Assembly: GCF_004379255.2 (NCBI RefSeq)
Contig: NC_056032.1
Span: 26,323,322-26,387,321 of the forward strand
Reading direction: 5' to 3'
From: Salvia splendens
Taxonomy: Eukaryota; Streptophyta; Magnoliopsida; Lamiales; Lamiaceae
Length of the DNA: 64,000 bases
Shown: positions 9,912 to 21,072 of the stretch, piece after piece
Numbering within the stretch: the stretch's first letter is position 1
Layout of the letters: every line of letters begins with the position of its first letter
Translations under genes and position numbers: made by a program
Notes under the pieces: model-generated
What the model was told of the DNA's origin: nothing
Database searches by the model: none
The model's input: the letters and a program-made list of their open reading frames with translations, nothing else

Positions 9912-10232
9912 ACGCCACTCAAATTGGCGTTTTTCTGTTAAACACGCCGATGTTATTGGCGTCTTTTCTTTTAAAAACGCCGATGTTATTGGCGTCTTTG
10001 CGTTTAAAAACGCTGATTTTATTGGCGTCTTTGCGTTTAAACACGCCGATGTTATTGGCGTATTTGCGTAAACACGCATCTAAAATTGGCGTGTTTTATA
10101 TAATACACGCCAACACTAATGGCGTGTTTTAACGTAATGATAATTGGAAAGAATACGCCCAAAATACGGCACAAGTATAAAACGCCGTCTATGTTGGCAT
10201 CTTTACGTTTAGACACGGCAACTTCATCGACG
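9912..10232. repeat. Right array of 33-bp palindromic units
   Basis: Units start at 9912, 9944, 9977, 10010, 10043, 10074, 10107, 10182 and 10214, with the same 5-9-5 layout as the left array. Four adjacent units share nearly the same central bases (GATGTTATT), which suggests local tandem amplification; the others differ. Because 33 is divisible by 3, open frames with an 11-residue repeat appear on both strands; they are most likely by-products. Confidence 0.88.
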
Positions 10233-10325
10233 TTTTTCCCATAAATGGAATTGATAACAAAATGGGTACATTTACGTTATTTTAAAGGCCAAATAGCCTA
10301 GAAACGTGATTTTCTCCTAAATAAG

Positions 10326-11366
10326 AGGATCATATATAACTCACCCTTTTCCTTACTATTTCCTTCAATATTTTTACTTTTACAACTGATCATATGAAAC
10401 TTCATTTATAAATACTATAATAATATGATACTACTGTTTATGTTACTTATTGGCTAATGGAGAGAATATTCATCCAAGAAACAAAATTGATCATGACTTC
10501 TATGTGATGAGCACACATGTACATAGATTAGTTATGGATTGGACACATGCCCAATCTCGTTTGCATTGCCACACTCAATTCTGAAGTATCGACTTATGTA
10601 TTACTATTTGCTATTTAAAAAAATACTCGCCGTCCTACTATAAGCTAGAAGTTTCATTTGGGCATAAGATTTGAGAAACTGATGCTTTAGATAGTTAAGT
10701 TAAGTTGTGAAGATCGAATAAAGCAGGAGATATAATAAAGTCAAAAAGAATAATTATGTTATATTTTGTAATAAAATATTTCATGACTTAGTTTAGCTGT
10801 GACACCCTAAAAACATATGCATAGCTTAAAACAGATAAAGTAATAAATTAGTTGAACTATAAGGTAGTGACTTTAGTGTAATGTTTCATCTTTCAAATTA
10901 ATATATACGCAAGCATTTGTACTTATGTATCTCTGCAGAAATGTTGATGATTGAGCATGTCCCAATCATTCAGATACTCGCACCGTCTACAAAAAACTGT
11001 TCCATTTGTGGACGGCATGAGTTTTAATGAGAAATGAATAAGGTAAGAGAGAACTGGAAGAAAAAGTAGATAAAGTAAGAGAAATAGGGAGAAAAAATAG
11101 GTAAAATGTGAGAGAAAGAAGAAAAAGTGGAAAAAACATGAGCTAGAAACTTTTCACTTTTAGAAAAGAGACTATGTTTTGTAGATATCCCAAAATAATA
11201 AAATGAGATTATTTTCGTGGATAAAAGAAGTATTAAATCCCGTTTGTTCCTTCATATCATGTAATAAAAAAAGTATACATCTTCATTATTGTATATCACA
11301 TTTGACTTTACAATAATATTTTATTAATATGTCTCGTATTCGAATAACTCATTACTTCACATTTCT
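10326..11366. other. AT-rich spacer with a decayed MITE
   Basis: No coding frame was seen. A degenerate Stowaway-like MITE fits 10975-11232: it opens TACTCGCACCGTCTACAAA and closes with an imperfect inverted copy ending GAAGTA, with TA at both ends. A second, more decayed start of this kind may lie near 10627. The stretch probably continues the downstream flank of the TBL gene. Confidence 0.5.
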
Positions 11367-14300
11367 TGTCACGACCGCCCATACAAAGGGGTACCACAAC
11401 CGCGGTGATCGTGACCGACATGCATGGATAACAGTTTAAAAGAAGACTTAATTAACTTAAGAAAGGAAAACAACCTAGTTTTAAGAAGTTTAAGGTTATA
11501 AAAATTTTTTAGAAGACTTAAGGTAAAATGCTTTTAAAAGAGCAACGGAAAAAAAAGACTTATAAAATAAAACAATTAATAACTAAGGTAAAACAAACGT
11601 TTAACTTAAATATCGGAGAACACCATTTTCAAAAGACAACGTAAATACTTGTTTGAAACCTAACACCACCATACATGTTCAAACACAAAATATAAAGAGA
11701 AGGTTAAAGTCTTGAGACATAGTTCAAATTATAGCAGTGGAAAAACAATAAGGTTAAAGGAGAGTCAAGGATAGCGCCTATGTATGAGGACACAACGCAT
11801 CCTAGGTACTTAAGCCAGCTCAACATCCACCGCAACATCCCTCTCAACCTGCACATAAGAAAATTAATATGCAGGGCTGAGTACTTGTTGTACTCAATGG
11901 GCTCATGCCGAAAACATTTTAATAAGTTATGTCATCCATACCAGTGATCTCGAGTTTTATATAGTAAGAAATATCACGAGAAACACAAAAATATTCAAGT
12001 CTGGCCAGACAAATTTATCTCCCCATTTTCCACATCAATCCATCAATCACAATCACAGTGCGACGAAAGTGTGGCCACAATATTCTCCCACGAGACCGGC
12101 CGACTAGCAAGGACGGCTCACGATCCCACCAGTGTACACAGCCTGATAGGGTTTGCGGCCCTACTCAGACCCGAATTCGTTTCACAACACAGCCATATAG
12201 CCAACGGAGTAAACCCATACGAACTAGGCATCAGGCACACAATCTCATAATAAAAACAACATGGCATGACATAACAGTTAAACCACCCTTATAACGCCAC
12301 ATAGCATTTTCGGAAAAGTAAAGAGGTTTGAAAAGAAAGCCCACCTCGTTCGCCTAGCAATTCACAACTCAACTTATAGCAACTCTCGATCCTCGAGTTC
12401 ACGAAAACACAACACCTTTGTCAACGACAACACAAGTCAGCCTTCTACAACAACATTTTACTATGCATGTCCTATCGCTTCTCTCTCATCGTTTTTCTCA
12501 AATTCCCCAACCCAACATACGTCACAAAGGTGTAAAGACACACGTAACACATTCCAACTTATCACAAGTGATTACACCATTTAGACACGTTCCTTGGACA
12601 TACATGCATCATACAATACTTTTAAACTTGAAACAATGCGTCATTTTAACAAGGTAGAAAACTGGCAGAACAGAGCGACCGTTTTGTAAAAATCCCTATA
12701 AATTCACCCAACCTCAAAAGAAGCTAAATTTTGGTCACAATACAGAGGACACATTCAAGTTCATCCATGAAAATTTTCACACCTAAATCACGTCATTTAG
12801 TCAGTCATATCACATATTAAACTCTCTGCTCGGAACATACAATTTCTGACAGCACTGCGCAGTTCATTTAAAAAATTCACCATAAATTCATCCAATGCCC
12901 AAAAAGGCTGAAAATTTAACACGACTCAGAAGACACTTCAAATTTGCATATAGTTTAAGAATCACATCAATCGGAGGTCATTTGGTTAGTCAAACAGAAA
13001 ACGAAATATTCTTGGCGAGAACACGAGTTTCTGGCAGATTTGCGCAGTCAACTTCAAAAATTTATTAAAAATTAATTTTTTGATAAAAAGGGCTGAAATT
13101 CACGCGAGACGCAGGAAACACCTTGAAGTTTACTCAGTAAAAATTTCATATCAAAATTCGTTCGTTTGGTTGGTCAATTACAGATCATAAGTTACTAGTC
13201 GTGCACCACATATTTCAGGTTCATAGTTCGAAAATAGGGTTTTCATCTTCCATCAAACAAACACCAATTTTTCATGCTTGAAAACACATAATCATGCTTT
13301 AAGGTTTCTCATACACATATTTGCACATAATCTCACTTCATTCACCAAATATTCCAATCCAACATCACATGATTTCAATCAAAAACACATAACCATCCAA
13401 GTTCTTACGACAACACACTTTCCCCCCGATAAATCTTGCGATCTATTAATCCTACACCCTCTACATGCATGTAGGACTCAAGAACATGGTTCAAACGAAA
13501 AGGATGAGGAAAAGTGAGCAAATATACCTTCTTGGACAAAAATAAATCGGTAGAAGCAAAGAACGATGCGATCCGTCGGAGACTCTTGAAAATCACTTCA
13601 ATGGGTGCAAGAATAAAGCTTGAATGGGAGGTTTTTGGGGAGGAAGAGTGGGAGAGGAGGAGAAAACGTGTGAGAGTGAGGGAGGATGGAGGGAGGCGTG
13701 TAGGATGACAATGAGGGCTAGGGTTAAGGTTTTTAATATTTATAGTCTAGGTTAAAATCCCACACTTAAATGAATTAATTAAATTGTGGGAGATGTAAAA
13801 AAAATTCCCACAATTGAAATAAAAGTAGGCGTGTGGAATGGGGGTGAATTTCGAAAATTTTGCCAAATAAATTAGTAAGGAATTGACTTGGTATTTTCTT
13901 GGAGAGAAAAATACTCAAAATTTGGTAAAAGATATTGAGTATTTCATAAACAAGGAAATAAAATAATTTGAAGAATCTACAAGTAGCAAAATAAAAGGGA
14001 GGGGGCATGTATTTTGAATAGGGGAGAAGAGGATTATTTAAATCCTCAATTAAATGGGGATAGGATTTAAATTTGGAAATTCTGTTATAGGAAAAGACTC
14101 CCATAAAATAGGTAACAAATAAATAAATTTCCACAAGGAAAATAGAAGCATATGGGGCGTGTGGGATGGAGACAAAATAGAAAGAAAATATTCACATCCC
14201 CAATTAATTAGACATAGGTATTTATTTTGTATTTATTTGAATAAAAAGGGATTCCACAACAATAGGAAACAAATACAATTTCTCCACAAATAGGGAAGGG

Positions 14301-14843
14301 GCGAAAATTTGGCTTTAATTGCCACAAGGAAATATTTCAAATATCAATTCAATTAGAGTGAGGAAGTAAAATGTGGCATGATTTAATTGGATTTGAAATA
14401 AAAGAAGGGAATCAATAAGGCATCAATTAAATCAAAGAAAAATAATTCATCCTCCTATTAAATAGGGGATTTTTCGAAACTCCCAAAAAAATAGCTAGAG
14501 TTCGAATTTCATGTAGCATAAATTAGGGATAATTTGGTTTGGATTTAATTTGGATAAATATCCCAAAACAATTAATTAAATCCAAGAAGAGAATATTAAT
14601 TCCAATAATTTTGAAGAGGCCGAAAATATCCCATTAAATTGGCTAGAATAAAATGAATGATCTCACTTAATTAATTTCCTCACATTGGAACATATAACAA
14701 TTAGACAATTCTTCATTCCACATCACTCATAACAATTATTTCATATAATCAACTTAATCACATAGAAACAATTAATTTCATAAAAGGAAATTTTATTCGA
14801 CACCCATATAAAAATAAAGTCACAAAAATTTTGGGATGTTACA
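11367..14843 (-). repeat. Solo LTR of a Tekay/Del-like gypsy element (3477 bp)
   Basis: On the plus strand it starts TGTCACGACCGCCC and ends GGGATGTTACA, the same termini as the Tekay LTRs at 18217 and 27649. It shares inner phrases with them such as GCAGGGCTGAGTACT and GGCTCATGCCGAAAACATT, but most of it has diverged. A perfect 5-bp duplication TTTCT flanks it (11362-11366 and 14844-14848) and no internal region remains, so it is a solo LTR left by recombination between two LTRs. A TATAAATATT on the minus strand near 13740 is a candidate promoter. No gene lies inside. Confidence 0.88.
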
Positions 14844-14991
14844 TTTCTTAATACCAATATCCAAATAACTCATTCCTTCATATTTCTTAAAACCAATATC
14901 AATCTCAAATGAGATGATTAATGGCAAATGGAAGGGGTATTTTTTTATGCAACTATAGAATTCCATTAATTTGTAAAAAAAAATATATGAG

Positions 14992-15309
14992 TGTTGGGAA
15001 AGTGTGGCTTTAAAATATGAACTAGCCGTTGGAAGTGTGGCATGGTGTGTAGCTGCTCTGAGGTACACCGTACATGCGATTAGGGCTGTATGAGTAACGG
15101 TTAGAGGAGTATAAATACCCTCATTCCGGTCATTCCAGATGTAACAGGATGTAACAAATACACACACTACAACTCAAAATTCAATCTGAGATGAGAGATG
15201 ATCTTTGAGATCAAGAAGGAGTTGAGTTCTTGCTGTCAAGTAGGCATTGGGTTAGTTGATCTTCCGCGTTTTTGGTAGAGGAAATTATATGTAGACATGG
15301 TTAGATCGT
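14992..15309 (+). mobile_element. Ty1/copia LTR, left part
   Basis: It starts TGTTGGGAAAG, a usual copia LTR start, has TATAAATACC at 15110-15119 and a transcribed-looking leader after it. It is cut at 15309 by an Athila-type solo LTR and seems to resume at 17125. The stretch 14849-14991 before it holds only a local repeat of the phrase AATAACTCATT and nothing else recognised. Confidence 0.6.
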
Positions 15310-15975
15310 TGATACGCTTGGATTTTGCATTATTTTAAGGCCTTTATTTGGTCCACTTTAAGTGTCAAGTGTGCAATTCATGTCCATTATTTATACTTTT
15401 TATTTACCTTGGTATTTTGACGTGTTTTGCGTTAAATGTGCAAAATAGAGCCTAAAAAGATAGTAAGAAGTCAAAGTCTGGAGCATTCGAGCCAGCCGCT
15501 GGACCGCTGCAAGTGGCCGGCTGGCCGCTGGAGCCCATCGACCATTGAAGCTGCAGCGGTCCATCTCGGAAATAGTGCTGAAAAGAGGAACACGTCCAGC
15601 GACCGCTGGACTGTGCACAACGACCGCCGAAAGTTGCACTGAAAGAGTCCGAAGATTCCTAGTGGCCCGCGGGATATCTAGCAACGGGCCGCTGGAATTG
15701 GGCGGCGTAATATTTACTTAACAATTGGGTTAGAAGATTTACCATATCATCATACACGACTTGAAGGCTATAAACGCTCTCAAAGCTTCATCAAAGCAAC
15801 CTTTTGATGCATTCAACACCAGGGATAAAATATTTAGAGTTCATGATCATTGTTCATCATCTTTCCACCGTACTTGGAGTTTGAAGCTTGGATTGAAGTG
15901 AAGATCAATACTACAAGATCATCATTTGTGTTTTATCTTATTAGTTTTTATATTTTCTATGTTTTCCCTACAAAC

Positions 15976-16409
15976 TACTCTTTCCGATCCAACTAATTTG
16001 AGACATAACTTTTAGGCACAAAGATTAAGAAATTATGTTGAAAAAGTAGGAGAGAAGAATAAAGTAGGAAAGATAAAGATAGAGTAAAGTAGATAGTGGA
16101 ATAAAGTAAGAGTGGTTGGATGTTTTATTTTTTTGTTAAAAAAGGAATACGACTCAACTTAGTTAGGACATCCCAAAGAGGAATACGAATCCAAGCCCCT
16201 TGGCCTAGCGATAAAGGGTGCTGGATACCGCGTCCATCCTGGAGGTCTCGAGTTCGAACCTTAGGTGGCGTAATTTGTCTTTCCTCCTTGTTATAGGAGT
16301 TGATTTGTAATTCCCTCCTTCATATATATGATATAAATATATGAAGTTAATTTTAAAAAAAAAATCCCAAAGAGGAATACGACTCAGCTTAGTTGGAACG
16401 GAGGGAGTA
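15976..16409. mobile_element. Stowaway-type MITE carrying a nested SINE
   Basis: The left end TACTCTTTCCGATCCAACTA and the right end TAGTTGGAACGGAGGGAGTA are imperfect inverted copies with TA at each border, the Stowaway pattern. Without the SINE the MITE would be about 240 bp. Confidence 0.8.
16189..16363 (+). mobile_element. tRNA-derived SINE with 19-bp target duplication
   Basis: The body starts with a tRNA-like head holding an A-box-like stretch TGGCCTAGCGATAAAGGG (16201-16218) and a B box GAGTTCGAACC (16250-16260), which are internal RNA polymerase III promoter parts. It ends with a run of ten or more A. Identical copies of a 19-base sequence (ATCCCAAAGAGGAATACGA) flank it at 16170-16188 and 16364-16382, the sign of LINE-type target-primed insertion. 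Confidence 0.92.
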
Positions 16410-17119
16410 TGAGTTTAGTATATTTGCCTATGAGTAGCTAAATCTGTAGAATTTTAAAAATATGTTAGTAACGATTTTGGTTTATATAGTTCATATTTAT
16501 TTAATATTTGTTTTGTTCATGCTTGCTTTATTCTAAGTTGTGCGATAATGTTTCATGTTTGAGTGACACATTCTATGATGATTTCTTGGCTTGCAAAATA
16601 ATTGAGAGAGGATTTGCATGTTAGAATGACTTAGATAACACTACAATTAATTCCCCCTAAAAAGGTGATTTGAATTGAGAGTGAGGACCTCTTGAGAGTT
16701 TAATTGAACCTATTGGAGTTGTTAATCTAAGATTGACGACCTTAGTGTGTAATCTACTTTGTGCCGCATGAGAAATACTTATCTGACTTGTTCGAGTTAA
16801 GCATGAACTATGCTAGAGTGTTGTAGTTGGAATTTATATATATTGAAAGCAGATCCTTGGAATTCCCTTATCTCTACCTGTTTTACCCTCGTGTTTAATC
16901 TATAAATGACATACTTACTTTTTTTAATTGTTTTATTTACTGTTTTTCTTGGTTCAAACCAATCCCAGAACTGTGTCTCCAAATAATAGAAAAAGTCTAG
17001 TATTAGATAGACAGTCTGTGATAGTGTTCCTTGTTTTCAATATCCGGTACTAACCTTTAGTTATACTAGATCTACAATGTATACTTGCATGTATTTTAGT
17101 GCTAATACATTGTATATCA

Positions 17120-17611
17120 ACCGTAAAGCTTGTATGTTTGTAATCGGTGACACATTTTGCAAAGGCATCAATAAGGAATTGCTAGAGTTTACCCGTGGAT
17201 GTAGGCTCATCACCGAACCACGTATATGATCGCGTTCTTGGTTATTGTTTAATTCCATTCGTTTGATTTGTTTATGCTTTAGATTCAACTCGATATTACA
17301 AATTGGCGCTATATGTGGAAAGCAAAAATTGGAATCAAACGAAATGATTACGACTCAGTTTGAAATGGAAAGATTCACTGGAAAACATAAAATGATTTTG
17401 GATTATGAAGGATCAAAATGCGAGCGATCTTGATACAACAAGGTCTGTGGGAGGCACTAAAGTATGAGGCTGTGGGTAAACCTTAAGTTGATGATAAAGA
17501 ATAAAGATGTCATTAAGAAGTTGGTATTGTTGGAGAAAGCTCATAGTCCTTTGGATATATGTAATAGGATGGCCGAGAAAATGGGTGGAAAAGGAAAACA
17601 AGAGAAAAGTT
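17120..17611 (+). pseudogene. Ty1/copia LTR end and decayed gag start
   Basis: The stretch 17125-17300 looks like a copia LTR end (GTTTACCCGTGGATGTAGG, CCGAACCACGTA) ending TATTACA. It is followed by a TTGGCGC phrase and a broken gag: QFEMERFTGKHK near 17356, then, after a frameshift, IKMRAILIQQGLWEALKYEA, which is the typical copia gag N-terminal pattern. Several stops follow. A hydrophilic tail RMAEKMGGKGKQEKS ends near 17611, where Athila-type sequence takes over. Confidence 0.65.
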
Positions 17612-18216
17612 AGGTCAGAAAATTATGTAACCTGACCTAAGTAGAAAAAAAAAGAAAAGAAGAAAGAATTATTAGGTTAAAAAATATACAACTGACCTAG
17701 GAAAAACAGAAAAAAAAAAAGAAAAAGAATAAGGCCAAAATGGCATGTTAACCCCTGATTTGTACAAAAGCCAGAGCTAAACTGAAGAAGGTTGCTTTCA
17801 GAAAATGTCTTTGATCCTGCATGTTTTGTTTTTTTAGTACATATATTCTAAACTTAGAGTCCTTAGGAACCTACATGTATATGCCCTAACCCCAAGCCCT
17901 ATTGCAACCAAATAAAATACCTTTAGGAGCTATTTTATGTGAATTGAACTTGAAGCATTTGTGGTCTAGCATGAATGAGAGAAAGATCCTAATATGTCTG
18001 GTGAGGAATGAGTTACGAGTGAATCTAGCTTTTAGTTAATAACATTGGCTATCTTGATTTGATGTGTTTTTTCATACTTGTGGAAAAGTATATGTTAATT
18101 GTGGGCAGTTTGATAAGGCGTGTTTCATGAATTGGTTACTGTTAGTTGAATAGTGCTTCAACAACATAAGTTGCTAATGTGAATCAAATTGTAGTCCTTT
18201 ATTGTATTATTTTAAC
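17612..18216 (+). mobile_element. Athila-type 3' untranslated region and start of 3' LTR (element G), left part
   Basis: From 17612 the sequence follows the 3' untranslated region of element C (40240-40886), for example TAACCTGACC, TTTAGGAGCTATTTTATGTG and CTGGTGAGGAATGAG. The LTR begins at 18111 with TGATAAGGCGTGTTTCATG after GTGGGCAGTT. The Tekay element interrupts it at 18217; the rest is at 30461-31690. Confidence 0.75.
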
Positions 18217-21028
18217 TGTCACGACCGCCCCTTAGGGTTAATAAAAGCGGGCGATCGCGACTTAAAGGGGTTTAGATGAACGGCATAGAAGACTAGGGTT
18301 TTCAATAAAAGTTTGACTAAAAAGTAAGTCTAATAAATAATGCGACCAAGAGTATTAGGGTTTAATGAATAAAGACTAGGGTTTAGCATTTATTCAAAAA
18401 GTGTAACGAGTTTCAAACATCCCATCATAAAATAGTTTCAGAATTTAAATGAAAAGTATTCTAAGAAAAATATCACAGCGGAAGCATCCAAGAGAAGAGT
18501 GACGTCATGTGTGAAGACACAACGACACTCGGAATTTCAAAACCAAAACAACCACAGTTCATTATTAGTTCCTGCTCAACACCGCCAACCGCCCGTCGCC
18601 GCTCAACCTACATATAGGGAAAACATATGCAGGGCTGAGTACTATGAAATAATACTCAGTGGCTCATGCCGAAAACATTGTAAATACAGTTTATGATATC
18701 ATGCCGTACGTAAGTAACCGTCGGGGTTTTTCTTTAGAAAGGCCCGAGGCACTCAAAATCATTTTTCCATTTCAAACATCGACTGATCAGTCATTTTTCC
18801 CATAGACGTTAACCATATCTGCCAATACATGACAAGGAATGCGGCCGCAAACCAGGTCACTAGACCGGCCAGCCCGTACGCTAGCACACAGTCTACCATA
18901 GGTGTACACTAATCCAAGTAGGGTTTGCTGCCCTACGGGGACCCGAATTCGATTTATAAATAGTGGCAAAAACCACATCAGATAGGCACGTAAAAACCAA
19001 AACAAGGCATGAAGTCACATTTATTCTCATTGATAAAACATTAGGACATGGTCCTTATTTAAAAAGGAAGAGAGCCCACCTCGATCCTTTAGTTTTCAAG
19101 TTTCGCTTTTCCTTTGGTATCACGCGTCTCGCACAAAATTTCACCTTTGGATAATGTGTCCCCGATTAGTCACTAACATGGACTAAAATCATGCATGTCC
19201 TAGATCACTCCCCTTTCCCAATCAACAATAGGAATCACATCATATCACCCATCTTTGCATATCACATCACCTCATCACATATGTAAACTCATGTATGTCA
19301 TTCAAGCATACAAATATAGTTGTTTAACCAAAGTAGAGATCTGGCAGCCCTGCGCAACTTTTTTGTAAAAATTATTTAAAAATCATCCGACCTCCGATGG
19401 GGCTAAAACTTTATGACAAGGCAGTAGACTCATCAAATAACATTCAGTTTAAATTTCATGTCAAAATACCACTTTTAAGTCGGGCAAACCAAAGGCGTAA
19501 CCTACTGGTCGAGAAAACACGTTTTTGGCAGAATCGCGCAGTCAACTTTAAAAATTCACCATAAATTCATCGTTTAGCCAAATGGGTCGAAATTTACACA
19601 CAATATAGAAGACATCACGAAGTTTACACAGCAAGAAGAATCGGTCAAATCGGAGTTCGTTTGGTTGGTCAAAAATACATCAGAACACACTGTTCGGAAA
19701 TCACAGATTTTCATACTGATAGCAATTCGAATTAGGGTTTATCCCTACTCATTCAAAATCAATCTTTTCATGGTTTTGATATACAATCATGCTCAAAAGA
19801 GTCCTTAAACACATATTTTCACGAAATCGCACATCAATCACCGAGGATTCAATAAATCAACAAGTAATTGCAATCAAAACGCACTCACACATATGATTTC
19901 ACATTCCCACCGATTAAACCCTTAGATCTTCATTCCCTGCACTCTCTACATGCATGAAGGAGTCAAAGAAAGTCTAGATGGAGAGGATTGAAGAATATGG
20001 GTTTGAATTTACCTTTTCTTGGACGAAATAATCGGTAGGAAGCAATTAAAACCTTGGTTCTTCAACAATCTCTTGGAAAATTGATAGGATCTTGAGTGAA
20101 ATGGATAACAAGTGGGAGAAGAGATGAAAAAGGGGGTGGGGCGTGTGGTTTGAAGAAGTGGGCGTGTGATTTGTGTGTTAGGTTTAGGGGTTGATCCTTT
20201 GTTTATAGGATTAAGAAATATCCCACAATTAATTGAAGATTTGGGAGAATAATTGAAATAAATGATTGAGATATTTGGGAAGATTTTGGGGGAGGAAATG
20301 GCGTGTCATTGATGGAGAAATAAGGAGGATATTTTGTAAATCATGGCTATTTAATTAGCCATTGATTTAATTTAGTATTTTCACGGAGCAGAATAAAATA
20401 ATACGGAGCAAGAAAATCAATAAAAACCCTCCCAAATAATATGAAAATAGGCGTGTTATTCAATTCCTCCCACAAGGAATAATTTCCAAATATTGATAAA
20501 TAAAGTAGGGAAAGATTTGCTAGGATATTCCAATTAAAACATGGAAGGAAATAATTGAGGGATCAAAATAATTAGTGAATAATTTCTTCTTCCACAAGCT
20601 AGGAGATTTCGAAATCTCCCTAATCAAAACAATAGGGGCTAATTTTATCAAGAAATAAATAAGATAATTAGGCTTTAGGATTTAATTTGGATAATTATCC
20701 CAAAACAAATAATTAAATCCAAGAAAAATAAATTCCTCTCCAAATAATAATAGTGGTCGAAAATTCCCTTCATAAAAGGGCAAGGTAATTATTTATGATC
20801 CTAATTAAATCTCACTCCCCGAAATAATATAATTCACCATGATATATTTCATTCCACATTAATTAATTTAAGCCACTTCATAAAATCAACGAATTTGACT
20901 CGATCAAATCAAAATTAGGTCACCATTTCAATCACATAATAAATCCGTCATTTAATTCGGCAATCAAAGCAATAAGTACAACATCTTAGGGTTCGAAAAA
21001 ATTAGGGTTCGAAAAGTGGGGCGTTACA
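18217..21028 (-). repeat. 3' LTR of the Tekay/Del element
   Basis: On the plus strand it starts TGTCACGACC and ends GCGTTACA. The polypurine tract AAGAGTGGTAGGA (minus strand, 21029-21041) abuts it. TATAAA on the minus strand near 20202-20207 is a candidate promoter. Short frames here recur identically in the other LTR and are not genes. Confidence 0.95.
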
Positions 21029-21072
21029 TCCTACCACTCTTAAAAGAAATTTCGTCCCGAAATTTGGTACTC

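Larger units (their letters stand above)
8373..10316. mobile_element. Non-autonomous Mutator-like element (1944 bp)
   Basis: Both ends carry an inverted repeat of about 88 bp (8373-8460 against 10229-10316) beginning GAGAAAATC, with a few mismatches. The element is flanked by a perfect 9-bp duplication CTAAATAAG at 8364-8372 and 10317-10325, the size made by Mutator-like transposases. No transposase is encoded. Inside each inverted repeat lies an array of 33-bp hairpin units, and a CACTA MITE is nested at 9273-9557. The rest (8730-9270 and 9560-9900) is A/C-rich with no recognisable gene fragment. The left target copy includes the stop codon of the TBL pseudogene, so insertion happened exactly at the end of that coding region. 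Confidence 0.9.
15310..17119 (+). repeat. Athila-type solo LTR (about 1.8 kb)
   Basis: It starts TGATACGCTTGG. Its right part (from about 16430) matches the LTR of element E at 47100-47760, for example GTTAGTAACGA, GAGTGACACATTC and ATATCCGGTACTAACC. It appears to end TATATCA at 17119. The flanks ATCGT (15305-15309) and ACCGT (17120-17124) are a likely 5-bp duplication with one mismatch. TATAAACGC near 15768 is a candidate promoter. A Stowaway MITE is nested inside. Confidence 0.7.

Noticed and set aside
9874..10132. Open frames with 11-residue repeats on both strands
   Set aside because: They follow from a 33-base palindromic repeat that lacks stops; no start context or wider coding signal is present.
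8456..10232. Regular repeats with variable centres, at first sight CRISPR-like
   Set aside because: The constant parts are only 5-base inverted arms, the variable part is 9 bases, the element is a plant DNA transposon with target duplications, and no cas-like gene is near.
12058..13708. Several 60-80 codon frames
   Set aside because: They lie inside the solo LTR 11367-14843, in different frames, without homology or start context.
16201..16260. A possible tRNA gene
   Set aside because: Only the promoter boxes are tRNA-like; the full cloverleaf is missing and an A tail with 19-bp target duplications shows it is a SINE.
18499..18696. Small ORF found identically at 27931-28128
   Set aside because: It is duplicated because it lies in both LTRs of the Tekay element; nothing supports translation.
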